From: Poriferisodalis sp965204125
Lineage (GTDB): Bacteria > Actinomycetota > Acidimicrobiia > Acidimicrobiales > Poriferisodalaceae
Assembly: GCF_965204125.1 (NCBI RefSeq)
Contig: NZ_OZ241968.1
Coordinates: forward strand, 1,488,001-1,552,000
Direction of reading: 5' to 3'
Length of the DNA stretch: 64,000 nt
Part shown: piece after piece, positions 45,895-54,352 of the stretch
How the letters are laid out: each line of letters starts with the position of its first letter
Numbering within the stretch: position 1 is the stretch's first letter
Notes under the pieces: generated by a model
Databases searched by the model: none
What the model saw: only the letters and a program-made list of their open reading frames with translations
Told to the model about the DNA's origin: nothing
Position numbers and translations under genes: made by a program

Positions 45895-45987
45895 TGGCGG
45901 CCCGCTAGGCGGGCAGCCATAGAGACAGCGGCCCGCTGAGCGGGCGGCCGAAGGGACAACTGCCCGCTGTGCGGGCAGTGAGATGCA
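45895..45987 (+). repeat. Three 31-nt hairpin repeats in the rplC leader
   Basis: Three consecutive 31-nt units each carry GCCCGC-NNN-GCGGGC: 45900-45914 (loop TAG), 45931-45945 (loop TGA) and 45962-45976 (loop TGT). The flanking arms pair further in each unit. The repeats lie in the 312-nt gap before rplC, which has no other gene. Possible roles are attenuation, ribosomal-protein binding or RNA stability. The last hairpin ends 38 nt before the rplC start. Confidence 0.7.
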
Positions 45988-46014
45988 GGGCGAAAGCACG
46001 AGAGAGACGCGCAC

Positions 46015-46662
46015 ATGGCCAACAGGGCGCTCGTCGCCACCAAGGTCGGCATGACACAGCTCTGGGACGACGACAATCGCGTCGTCCCGGTCACTGTGCT
46101 GCGCGTCGATGACTGCCGCGTCACTCAGGTGCGCACCAACGAGCAAGACGGCTACACCGCGGTGCAGGTCACCTACGGCCACCGCGAGGCCCGCAAGGTC
46201 AACAAGCCCATCAATGGCCACTACGAGCGCGCCGGGATCGACCCCGGCGTACAGCTCGTAGAGCTGCGGCTCGACGATGTGAGCGAAGTACCGGTCGGCA
46301 CCGAATTGGGTGCCGACCTTTTCAGTCCTGGAGAGCTCGTCGATGTGACAGCCACCTCCAAGGGCAAGGGTTTCGCCGGCACCATGAAGCGACACAACTT
46401 CTCGGGCCAGCGCGCCAGCCATGGCGCGCACCGGGTGCACCGGGCCCCCGGCGCCATTGGCGCCTGCGCTACGCCCTCACGGGTGTTCAAGGGCACCCGC
46501 ATGGCCGGGCGCATGGGCGGTGAGAAGGTCACCACGCTCAACCTCGCAGTCGTCGAGGCCGATGCCGAGCGGGGCCTGCTGCTGGTGCGGGGCTCGGTCC
46601 CCGGGCCCAAGGGCGGCACCGTCGTCGTCCGCAACGCAGTCAAAGCGCCGGCTGAAGTCTGA
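46015..46662 (+). CDS. rplC: 50S ribosomal protein L3
   Basis: About 215 aa: MANRALVATKVGMTQLWDDD, GHYERAGIDPGVQLVELR, KGKGFAGTMKRHNFSGQRAS and RMAGRMGGEKVTTLNL. L3 is an early-assembly 23S-binding protein. Here it is the first gene of the operon because rpsJ is displaced. The stop overlaps rplD (TGATG). Confidence 0.96.
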   Translation: MANRALVATKVGMTQLWDDDNRVVPVTVLRVDDCRVTQVRTNEQDGYTAVQVTYGHREARKVNKPINGHYERAGIDPGVQLVELRLDDVSEVPVGTELGADLFSPGELVDVTATSKGKGFAGTMKRHNFSGQRASHGAHRVHRAPGAIGACATPSRVFKGTRMAGRMGGEKVTTLNLAVVEADAERGLLLVRGSVPGPKGGTVVVRNAVKAPAEV

Positions 46663-47324
46663 TGCCGCTCACGCTTGACGTTCGCACCCCCGACGGCGGC
46701 ACCGCCGGCACCGTGGAGCTCGACGAGGCCATCTTTGGCATCGAGCCGAACATGGCGGCGCTGCATCAGGCCGTCACGGCCCAGCGAGCTGCCCGCCGGA
46801 GCGGCTCTCACAGCACCCTCACCCGGGCCGAAGTACGCGGCGGCGGCGCGAAGCCGTGGCGGCAGAAGGGCACCGGTCGGGCTCGCCACGGGTCGATCCG
46901 CTCGCCGCAGTGGGTCGGCGGTGGCGTGGCGCACGGACCCAAGCCGCGCGACTACCGCCAGAAGGTGAACCGCAAGACCGTGCGACTGGCACTGCGCTCC
47001 GCCCTCAGCGACCGGGCTCGCAGCGAACGCGTCATGGTCATCGACGAATGGAACTTTGCCCAGCCGCGCACGAAGGACGCCATCGCAGTGCTCGAGAACC
47101 TGTCCCTCTCCGGACAGGTTCTGCTGGTTCTGGGCGACAGCACAGCACACCAGACGGCCGATCGCAGTTTCCGCAACCTCCCGTCGGTGCACTCGGTCAG
47201 CGCGGCCGAGCTGAACGCCTACGACATCCTGCGCTCGGACTGGCTGGTCTTCACCCGCGACACGCTTCCCACGAGCACTGGGCCAGCCACGAACGGGGCA
47301 GCGAGCGAGGGGGATGACCAGTGA
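46662..47324 (+). CDS. rplD: 50S ribosomal protein L4
   Basis: About 220 aa: TLDVRTPDGGTAGTVELDEA, the exit-tunnel loop GGGAKPWRQKGTGRARHGS and IRSPQWVGGGVAHGP, then VLGDSTAHQT near the C-terminus. In proteobacteria L4 represses the S10 operon; whether it acts on the hairpin leader upstream is unknown. It overlaps rplW as GTGA. Confidence 0.96.
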   Translation: MPLTLDVRTPDGGTAGTVELDEAIFGIEPNMAALHQAVTAQRAARRSGSHSTLTRAEVRGGGAKPWRQKGTGRARHGSIRSPQWVGGGVAHGPKPRDYRQKVNRKTVRLALRSALSDRARSERVMVIDEWNFAQPRTKDAIAVLENLSLSGQVLLVLGDSTAHQTADRSFRNLPSVHSVSAAELNAYDILRSDWLVFTRDTLPTSTGPATNGAASEGDDQ

Positions 47325-47611
47325 AGGATCCCCGCGATGTGCTGATCGCTCCCGTCATCTCGGAGAAGTCGTATGACTTCCTCGAAGAGGGCATCTACGT
47401 GTTCCGCGTCCACCCGTCCGCAAGCAAGCCGGAGATCCGACAAGCGGTCGAGGAGATTTTCGACGTCAAGGTCGCCAAGGTCAACACGCTCAATCGCAAG
47501 GGCAAGAAGCGGCGCAATCGGCGCAACAACACCATCGGCAAGCGGCCGGACACCAAGCGGGCCATCGTCACCCTCGTCGAGGGCGACTCGATCCAGATCT
47601 TCAATTCCTAG
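47321..47611 (+). CDS. rplW: 50S ribosomal protein L23
   Basis: 96 aa from GTG 47321: DPRDVLIAPVISEKSYDFLE, FRVHPSASKPEIRQAVEEIF, RRNNTIGKRPDTKRAIVTL. L23 lies at the tunnel exit and docks trigger factor and SRP. Confidence 0.95.
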   Translation: MKDPRDVLIAPVISEKSYDFLEEGIYVFRVHPSASKPEIRQAVEEIFDVKVAKVNTLNRKGKKRRNRRNNTIGKRPDTKRAIVTLVEGDSIQIFNS

Positions 47612-47621
47612 GCGGGGCGTC

Positions 47622-48458
47622 ATGGGCATTCGAGTACGCAAGCCGACCAGTCCCGGCCGAAGGTTCCAGACGGTCTCGGACTTTGCCGACATCACCGCGA
47701 CCAAGCCCGAGCGGTCGCTCATCGCCAAGCAGCACTCCACCGGCGGCCGCAACAACCACGGCCGCAAGACCTCTCGCCACCGTGGCGGCGGTCACAAGCA
47801 GCGCTACCGGGTGATCGACTTCCGGCGCAACAAGGACGGTGTGCCCGCCACGGTCGCCACCATCGAGTACGACCCCAATCGCAACGCGCGCATCGCGTTG
47901 CTGCACTATCACGACGGCGAGAAGCGCTACATCCTGGCGCCGGCGGGGCTGGAGGTGGGCGACAAGCTCGCTAACGGAGCCCAGGCGGAGGTGCGTGTCG
48001 GCAACGCCATGCCGCTGCGGTACGTGCCGGTCGGCACCACCGTGCACAACGTGGAACTCAAGCCGGGCGCCGGCGGCCGCATGGCCCGTTCGGCCGGCGC
48101 CAGCGTGCAGCTCGTGGCCAAGGAGGGTGCGTACGCCACCTTGCGCCTGCCGTCCACCGAGATGCGCCGGGTGCCGATCGACTGCCGCGCCACTATCGGC
48201 TCGGTGGGCAACGCCGAGGCCGACCTCATCAAGATCGGCAAGGCCGGCCGGAACCGTTACAAGGGCGTCCGGCCCCAGACCCGTGGCGTGGCCATGAACC
48301 CGGTCGACCATCCCCTCGGTGGCGGTGAGGGCAAGTCGTCGGGCGGGCGTCACCCGGTGTCGCCGTGGGGCAAGCCCGAAGGCCGCACCCGCTCCAAGAA
48401 CCGCAAGTCCAACGACCTCATTGTCCGCCGCCGCCGGACGCGCGGGTCCCGGAGGTAG
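47622..48458 (+). CDS. rplB: 50S ribosomal protein L2
   Basis: 278 aa from ATG 47622: MGIRVRKPTSPGRRFQTVSD, HRGGGHKQRYRVIDFRRNK, RYILAPAGLEVGDKL, and the peptidyl-transferase-proximal RGVAMNPVDHPLGGGEGKSS. GGCGGGG lies just upstream. The open frame extends 83 codons upstream over rplW in another frame and is not part of the gene. Confidence 0.96.
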   Translation: MGIRVRKPTSPGRRFQTVSDFADITATKPERSLIAKQHSTGGRNNHGRKTSRHRGGGHKQRYRVIDFRRNKDGVPATVATIEYDPNRNARIALLHYHDGEKRYILAPAGLEVGDKLANGAQAEVRVGNAMPLRYVPVGTTVHNVELKPGAGGRMARSAGASVQLVAKEGAYATLRLPSTEMRRVPIDCRATIGSVGNAEADLIKIGKAGRNRYKGVRPQTRGVAMNPVDHPLGGGEGKSSGGRHPVSPWGKPEGRTRSKNRKSNDLIVRRRRTRGSRR

Positions 48459-48462
48459 AGCG

Positions 48463-48741
48463 ATGCCGCGCAGTCTCAAGAAGGGCCCGTTCGTCGACGA
48501 CCACCTGCTCTCGAAGGTGGACGAACTCAACGAGAGCGGCGAGCGCAAGGTCATCAAGACGTGGAGCCGGCGCTCCACGATCATCCCCGAGATGATCGGT
48601 CACACCATCGCGGTTCACGATGGGCGCAAGCACCTGCCGGTGTACGTGACCGAGTCGATGGTGGGTCACAAGCTCGGCGAGTTCGCCCCGACGCGGACGT
48701 TCAAGTTCCACGCCGGCCAGGAACGTGGAGGCAGGCGATGA
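48463..48741 (+). CDS. rpsS: 30S ribosomal protein S19
   Basis: 92 aa from ATG 48463: MPRSLKKGPFVDDHLLSKVD, RRSTIIPEMIGHTIAVHDGR, KHLPVYVTESMVGHKLGEFA, tail PTRTFKFHAGQERGGRR. Its tail and stop are duplicated 65 nt downstream, creating a mini-ORF between it and rplV. Confidence 0.95.
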   Translation: MPRSLKKGPFVDDHLLSKVDELNESGERKVIKTWSRRSTIIPEMIGHTIAVHDGRKHLPVYVTESMVGHKLGEFAPTRTFKFHAGQERGGRR

Positions 48742-48811
48742 GCGGGTGCACGCCAACGCAGACGTTCAAGCCCCGCGCCGGACGAGAGCAAGGCAGCAGG
48801 CGATGAGCGGG
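48691..48811 (+). repeat. 65-nt tandem duplication at the rpsS-rplV junction
   Basis: Copy 1 (from 48691, ACGCGGACGTTCAAG) and copy 2 (from 48756, ACGCAGACGTTCAAG) are offset by 65 nt. Both end in an identical GCAGGCGATGAGCGGG (48731-48746 and 48796-48811). The middle has diverged. The rplV start context ATGAGCGGG is thereby present twice. Confidence 0.8.
48738..48806 (+). CDS. 22-codon mini-ORF bridging rpsS and rplV
   Basis: ATG 48738 overlaps the rpsS stop (ATGA) and its own TGA overlaps rplV ATG 48803 (ATGA). The peptide is MSGCTPTQTFKPRAGREQGS followed by RR. Its second half mirrors the S19 tail PTRTFKFHAGQERGGRR. It arose from the 65-nt duplication. Its plausible job is to keep ribosomes flowing from rpsS into rplV; there is no sign that the peptide itself matters. 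Confidence 0.45.
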   Translation: MSGCTPTQTFKPRAGREQGSRR

Positions 48812-49501
48812 TTGATTGACCTCGACGTCATCGCCGGCGCGAAGGCGACGCACAAGTACGCGCGCCTGTCCGCGTCGAAGGCGCGGGTGGTGCTCAACCT
48901 CATCCGCGACGAAGACTTGGCGCTTGCCCGCGACCGCCTGCGCTTCTGCGAGCGCGGCGCCGCCGAGGTGGTGTCCAAGGTGCTCGAGAGTGCAGTGGCC
49001 AATGCCACCAACAACGAGCAGCTCGACGCCGACGAGCTGTATGTGGCCGAGTGCTGGGCCGACGAGGGTCCGGTGCTCAAGCGCTGGCGCCCGAGGGCAC
49101 GGGGCCGCGCCACGCGCATCTTCAAGCAGACCAGCCACATCACGGTGATCGTGGCGCAGCTCAGCCCCGAGGAGCTCGAGATGCGCGAGGCCCGATTGGC
49201 CGCCTCGGGCTCTCAGACCGCCGCGGCTGCGCGTGCGGCCCGCGTGGCCGCCAGCCGCGCAACTCCCGACACCGACGAGGCCGAAGAGGCTGCGCCCGAT
49301 GACATCGACGCAGTAGTTGACGAGACCGCGACAGACGATACCGCGGCCGCCGGCGCAGAGGAAGCAACCGAACCAGCCGACGAGACCGGAGAGACTACGG
49401 CTGCTGCGACGGACGAGATCGAAGCAGCCGATGAGAACGGCGAAGCCAGCGGGGACGATGCTGCCGACCCTGAAGCTGCCAACCCAGAAGAACGGAACTG
49501 A
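48803..49501 (+). CDS. rplV: 50S ribosomal protein L22 with long acidic C-terminal extension
   Basis: About 232 aa, roughly twice the family norm. Residues 1-115 are a normal L22: YARLSASKARVVLNLIRDED, ESAVANATNNEQLDADELYV, RPRARGRATRIFKQTSHITV. The remaining 115 residues are Glu/Asp/Ala/Thr-rich, low complexity and presumably disordered and outside the ribosome. ATG 48803 is preferred over an upstream in-frame start within the duplication. Confidence 0.93.
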   Translation: MSGLIDLDVIAGAKATHKYARLSASKARVVLNLIRDEDLALARDRLRFCERGAAEVVSKVLESAVANATNNEQLDADELYVAECWADEGPVLKRWRPRARGRATRIFKQTSHITVIVAQLSPEELEMREARLAASGSQTAAAARAARVAASRATPDTDEAEEAAPDDIDAVVDETATDDTAAAGAEEATEPADETGETTAAATDEIEAADENGEASGDDAADPEAANPEERN

Positions 49502-49503
49502 TC

Positions 49504-50390
<887 letters not shown>

Positions 50391-50391
<1 letters not shown>

Positions 50392-50807
50392 TGCTGATGC
50401 CTCGCAAGGTGAAGCACCGCAAGGCGCATCGCGGTCGCATGAAGGGCCGCACCAAGGGCGGCACGGCCGTGCACTTCGGCGACTACGGCATCCAGGCGCT
50501 GGAGCCTGGCTGGATCACGGCCCGCCAGATCGAGGCGGCCCGTATCGCCATGACCCGACACGTCAAGCGCGGCGGCAAGGTCTGGATCAACATCTTCCCC
50601 GACAAGCCGGTGACCGCCAAGCCTGCGGAGACCCGCATGGGCTCGGGCAAGGGAAATCCGGAGAAGTGGGTGGCCGTGGTGAAGCCCGGCCGTGTGATGT
50701 TCGAACTGGGCGGCGTGAACGCCGAGCTGGCCCGTGGCGCCATGGAGCGCGCCATCCAGAAGCTGCCCATCCGGGCACGGGTGATCTCCCGAGAGGAGGC
50801 CATCTGA
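50391..50807 (+). CDS. rplP: 50S ribosomal protein L16
   Basis: About 138 aa, from ATG 50391 or from ATG 50397 (MPRKVKHRKAHRGRMKG). RITARQIEAARIAMTRHVKR-type core and RMGSGKGNPEKWVAVVKPGR are present. L16 organises the A site. It overlaps both neighbours by one base. Confidence 0.95.
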
Positions 50808-51118
50808 TGGCAAAGGCCGTGACGCTCCGGACCCTGTCGGATGATCAGCTGCTCGACGAGCTGGACAGCGCGAAGAAGGAGCTGTTCAACCTGCGCTTCG
50901 CGTTCGCGACAGGGCAGCTCGACAACTCGGCGCAGGTGGCTGCCACCAAGCGCGACATCGCCCGCATTCACACAGTGCTGCGCGAGCGTGAGATCGCAGC
51001 GGCCGATGTGCTGTTGGACCCATCGGGTGGCCCAGTGCAGGGCTCGGCCGCTGGTCTGGCCGGCGCCTCGCAGGGCTCGGCCGCGGACAGCGCAGATTCC
51101 ACAGGAGATCCGTCATGA
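50807..51118 (+). CDS. rpmC: 50S ribosomal protein L29 with C-terminal extension
   Basis: About 103 aa. Residues 1-66 are the usual two-helix L29 (LRTLSDDQLLDELDSAKKEL, FNLRFAFATGQLDNSAQVAA). The final 38 residues are Gly/Ser/Ala-rich and absent from typical L29. It overlaps rplP (TGATG) and rpsQ (ATGA). Confidence 0.92.
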   Translation: MAKAVTLRTLSDDQLLDELDSAKKELFNLRFAFATGQLDNSAQVAATKRDIARIHTVLREREIAAADVLLDPSGGPVQGSAAGLAGASQGSAADSADSTGDPS

Positions 51119-51393
51119 GCACCGAGACTGCCGAGGCCGTCGAGCGCAACCGGCGCAAGGTGCGCGAGGGCATCGTCACCTCCACCAAGATGGACCGCAC
51201 GGCGGTCGTCTCGGTGACCGAGCGTGTGCGCCACCCCCGCTACTTCAAGACCGTTCAGCGCACCAAGAAGCTCTACGTCCACGACCCCGCTGGAGACACG
51301 CGTCCGGGCGACCGGGTGCGCGTCATGGAAACCCGGCCGATCTCGAAGACCAAGCGCTGGCGCCTGGTGGAGATCATCGAACGGGCCCGATGA
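51115..51393 (+). CDS. rpsQ: 30S ribosomal protein S17
   Basis: 92 aa: RKVREGIVTSTKMDRTAVVS, RHPRYFKTVQRTKKLYVHD, GDRVRVMETRPISKTKRWRL. OB-fold primary binder of 16S rRNA. ATG overlaps the rpmC stop. Confidence 0.95.
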   Translation: MSTETAEAVERNRRKVREGIVTSTKMDRTAVVSVTERVRHPRYFKTVQRTKKLYVHDPAGDTRPGDRVRVMETRPISKTKRWRLVEIIERAR

Positions 51394-51411
51394 GGTGAAG
51401 GCAGCGAGGTC

Positions 51412-51780
51412 ATGATCCAGCAAGAGTCCCGACTCAAAGTCGCCGACAATTCCGGCGCCCGCGAGGTGCTGTGCATTCGCGTGCTCGGCGGCACGGGTCG
51501 GCGCTACGCCTCGATCGGCGACGTGTTCATCGCCACTGTGAAGGACGCCATCCCGGGTGCAGCCGTGCGCAAGGGCGAAGTGGTGCGCTGCGTCGTGGTG
51601 CGCACGCGCAAGCAGCGCAGGCGCCCGGACGGCAGCTATATCCGCTTCGACGAGAACGCCGCCGTGCTCGTCGACGACAACCGCCAGCCGCGTGGCACCC
51701 GCATCTTCGGCCCCGTCGGCCGCGAGCTGCGCGACAAGCGCTTCATGCGCATCGTGTCGCTCGCCCCGGAAGTTCTGTGA
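51412..51780 (+). CDS. rplN: 50S ribosomal protein L14
   Basis: 122 aa, standard length: MIQQESRLKVADNSGAREVL, YASIGDVFIATVKDAIPGA, GTRIFGPVGRELRDKRFMRI. It is 18 nt after rpsQ. Confidence 0.96.
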   Translation: MIQQESRLKVADNSGAREVLCIRVLGGTGRRYASIGDVFIATVKDAIPGAAVRKGEVVRCVVVRTRKQRRRPDGSYIRFDENAAVLVDDNRQPRGTRIFGPVGRELRDKRFMRIVSLAPEVL

Positions 51781-51793
51781 TGGGGGTGACGTG

Positions 51794-52132
51794 ATGGCAC
51801 GCCAGCGCAACCAGCTGCCGCGGCTGCGAGTCCGCAAAGGCGACACCGTGCGCGTGATCTCGGGCCCTGACAAGGGCCGGGAAGGCGAAGTCGTGTCGGT
51901 GGATCTGGCGCGCCGCCGCCTCACGGTGGAAGGCGTGAACGTGGGGCACAAGCACCAGAAGCCCTCCCAGCAGAACCAGGAGGGCCAGATCATCGACTAC
52001 CTGCTGCCGATCGACGTGTCGAACGTGGCAGTGGTGTGCCCGCGCACAGGCCAGCCAGGCCGCGTCGGTTTCCGCTTCGAGGGCGGCCGCAAGGTGCGTT
52101 ACCACCGAGTCTCGGGGGAGGAACTGCCATGA
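51794..52132 (+). CDS. rplX: 50S ribosomal protein L24
   Basis: 112 aa from ATG 51794: LRVRKGDTVRVISGPDKGRE (KOW), RLTVEGVNVGHKHQKPSQQN, VAVVCPRTGQPGRVGFRFEG. Assembly initiator protein. ATGA overlap with rplE. Confidence 0.95.
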   Translation: MARQRNQLPRLRVRKGDTVRVISGPDKGREGEVVSVDLARRRLTVEGVNVGHKHQKPSQQNQEGQIIDYLLPIDVSNVAVVCPRTGQPGRVGFRFEGGRKVRYHRVSGEELP

Positions 52133-52752
52133 GCGTGACCGACGCCCAGACCGACGCCCCCTCCCTCGCTTCGTCCGACACCGGCGGCAGCGAGCGGCCT
52201 GAGCCCCGTATGAAGGTGCTCTACCGCGACACCGTCCGCGCGCAACTGCTCGACGAGCTCGGGCTCGCGAACGTGATGCAGGTGCCCACGCTGACGAAGA
52301 TCAGCGTGAACATGGGCGTCGGCGCTGCGCTGACGAACCGGGGCCTGCTCGAGGGCGCCATCGACGACCTCAGCCGCATCTGCGGTCAGCGGCCGGCGAT
52401 CACCCGGGCGAAGCAGTCCATCGCAGGGTTCAAGCTGCGCGAGGGCAACGCGATCGGCGCCCGCGTCACTATGCGCCGTGACCGGATGTGGGAGTTCTAC
52501 GACCGTCTCGTGTCGTTGGCCATCCCTCGTATCCGCGACTTCCGGGGTCTGTCGCCGCGCAGCTTCGACGGCCACGGCAACTACACGTTCGGCCTCACCG
52601 AGCAGCTGGTCTTTCCCGAGATCGACTACGACAGCGTCAACCAGATCCGCGGCATGGACATCACCCTCGTGACGTCAGCCGTCGACGACGAGGGCGGACG
52701 TGCCCTGCTGGTTGCGCTCGGCTTTCCATTCCGTCAAAACCCAACGACCTAG
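52129..52752 (+). CDS. rplE: 50S ribosomal protein L5
   Basis: 207 aa. About 25 residues of Thr/Ser-rich leader precede the core MKVLYRDTVRAQLLDELGLA, VPTLTKISVNMGVGAA, AITRAKQSIAGFKLREG and GNYTFGLTEQLVFPEIDYD. Binds 5S rRNA. Confidence 0.95.
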   Translation: MSVTDAQTDAPSLASSDTGGSERPEPRMKVLYRDTVRAQLLDELGLANVMQVPTLTKISVNMGVGAALTNRGLLEGAIDDLSRICGQRPAITRAKQSIAGFKLREGNAIGARVTMRRDRMWEFYDRLVSLAIPRIRDFRGLSPRSFDGHGNYTFGLTEQLVFPEIDYDSVNQIRGMDITLVTSAVDDEGGRALLVALGFPFRQNPTT

Positions 52753-52797
52753 CGCCCGGCTATTTCACCAGGCCCCGATTCAGCAAAGGCAGTACCG

Positions 52798-52983
52798 ATG
52801 GCCAAGAAGGCACTCGTCAACAAGCAGCAGCGCACCCCCAAATTCAAGGTGCGCGCCTACACGCGCTGCCGCGTGTGCGGCCGACCGCGGTCGGTATACC
52901 GCAAGTTCGGGCTGTGCCGAGTGTGTTTGCGAGAGATGGTCCATGCCGGCGAGGTGCCCGGCGTGACGAAGGCCAGCTGGTGA
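52798..52983 (+). CDS. rpsZ: 30S ribosomal protein S14, zinc-binding type Z
   Basis: 61 aa with the zinc ligands in CRVCGRPRSVYRKFGLCRVC (CxxC...CxxC). The short, C+ form shows that this lineage keeps zinc in S14. GCAAAGG precedes the ATG; 45 nt separate it from rplE. Confidence 0.95.
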   Translation: MAKKALVNKQQRTPKFKVRAYTRCRVCGRPRSVYRKFGLCRVCLREMVHAGEVPGVTKASW

Positions 52984-52996
52984 GGGAGGTGCGCAC

Positions 52997-53401
52997 ATGT
53001 CGATGACCGACCCCATCGCGGACATGCTCACCCGCATCCGCAACGCCAACATGGTGTTCAAAGACGAGGTGGCCATGCCGTCCTCCAAGCAGAAGGAGCG
53101 CCTGGCGGCGATCCTCAAGCGCGAGGGCTACGTGAGCGACTACCAGGTGAGCGACGGCACCGACGGCCCCGCCCCGACGCTCACCATCAACCTGAAGTAC
53201 ACCGGTGACCGGGACCGCACCATCTCGGGGCTGCAGCGCATCTCCAAGCCCGGGCTGCGGGTGTACACCAAGTCCGACAAAGTTCCCCGCGTGCTCGGCG
53301 GCCTCGGCATTGCCGTGCTGTCAACGAGCCGGGGCCTGATGACCGACCGCGAAGCTCGCCGTAACCGCATGGGCGGCGAGATCCTCTGTTACGTCTGGTA
53401 G
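52997..53401 (+). CDS. rpsH: 30S ribosomal protein S8
   Basis: 134 aa: MTDPIADMLTRIRNANMVFK, AILKREGYVSDYQV, RISKPGLRVYTKSDKVPRVL, GGEILCYVW terminus. Central-domain binder. ATG 52997; ATG 53003 is also possible. Confidence 0.95.
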   Translation: MSMTDPIADMLTRIRNANMVFKDEVAMPSSKQKERLAAILKREGYVSDYQVSDGTDGPAPTLTINLKYTGDRDRTISGLQRISKPGLRVYTKSDKVPRVLGGLGIAVLSTSRGLMTDREARRNRMGGEILCYVW

Positions 53402-53410
53402 GAGGCGGCG

Positions 53411-53992
53411 ATGTCACGCGTGGGCAAAACGCCCATCTCGATTCCCGACGGGGTGACGGTGACGGCCGAACCAGCCCCCGATGTCGCCGGTTCCGTGGCT
53501 GGCGATGTGGTGACCGTCAGCGGTCCTGGAGGCGAGCTCCAGCGCGAGCTGGCCGCGGGCATCCGTGCGCGCGTCGACGACGGGGAAGGCGGCAGCCAGG
53601 TCGTCGTGGAGCGCGCCGATGACAGCCGCTCGCAGCGGTCGCTGCACGGCCTGAGCCGGGCGCTGGTCGCCAACATGGTGCAGGGCGTGTCGCAGGGCTT
53701 CTCCAAGGAACTGCAGATTGTCGGCGTGGGATACCGCGCAGCAGCCCGCGGATCATCGGCGCTTGAGCTGTCGCTGGGATTCAGTCACACCGTGCCGGTG
53801 ACGGCACCCGACGGCATCAGCTTCGAGGTGCCGAGCCAGACGTCCATCATCGTGAAGGGCATCGACAAGCAGCTCGTCGGGCAGGTCGCGGCCAATATCC
53901 GTGCGCTGCGCAAGCCCGAGCCCTACAAGGGCAAGGGCATCCGTTACGTCGACGAGCGCGTGCTGCGCAAAGCCGGAAAGGCGGCGAAGTGA
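53411..53992 (+). CDS. rplF: 50S ribosomal protein L6
   Basis: 193 aa, slightly long owing to insertions in the first domain (VTAEPAPDVAGSVAGDVVTV). MSRVGKTPISIPDGV, FSKELQIVGVGYRAAARGS, IRALRKPEPYKGKGIRYVDE are diagnostic. AGGAGG precedes it; GTGA overlap with rplR. Confidence 0.95.
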   Translation: MSRVGKTPISIPDGVTVTAEPAPDVAGSVAGDVVTVSGPGGELQRELAAGIRARVDDGEGGSQVVVERADDSRSQRSLHGLSRALVANMVQGVSQGFSKELQIVGVGYRAAARGSSALELSLGFSHTVPVTAPDGISFEVPSQTSIIVKGIDKQLVGQVAANIRALRKPEPYKGKGIRYVDERVLRKAGKAAK

Positions 53993-54342
53993 GTGCTCCC
54001 ACGAGGGCGGCCCGGCGTGATCGGCGCCGCCGTCGCGTCCGCAAGAAGATCACCGGCACCGCAGCGCGCCCGCGCCTGGCGGTGCACCGGTCCAACCGGC
54101 ATATCAGCGCCCAGCTCATCGACGACGAAACCGGCCGCACAGTGGCTGCTGCGTCGTCGCGCGAGGCCGGCGTGACCGGTGGCGGCAACATCACAGCCGC
54201 TGGCGAGATCGGTCGGCTCATCGCCGAGCGGGCTCGGGCGGCTGGCACCACCACGGTCACCTTCGACCGGGGCGGGAACCGCTACCACGGCCGCGTGGCG
54301 GCCCTTGCAGATGCCGCCCGTGCGGGCGGCCTGGAGTTCTGA
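53989..54342 (+). CDS. rplR: 50S ribosomal protein L18
   Basis: 117 aa from GTG 53989: RRRRVRKKITGTAARPRLAV, HRSNRHISAQLIDDETGRTV, VTFDRGGNRYHGRVAALADA. Binds 5S rRNA with L5. Confidence 0.95.
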   Translation: MSAPTRAARRDRRRRRVRKKITGTAARPRLAVHRSNRHISAQLIDDETGRTVAAASSREAGVTGGGNITAAGEIGRLIAERARAAGTTTVTFDRGGNRYHGRVAALADAARAGGLEF

Positions 54343-54352
54343 GGGAGGACTC

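Noticed and set aside
21183..46014. CRISPR arrays, transposases or integrases expected in an island
   Set aside because: No regularly spaced repeats with unique spacers and no DDE, tyrosine or serine recombinase motifs were seen on either strand.
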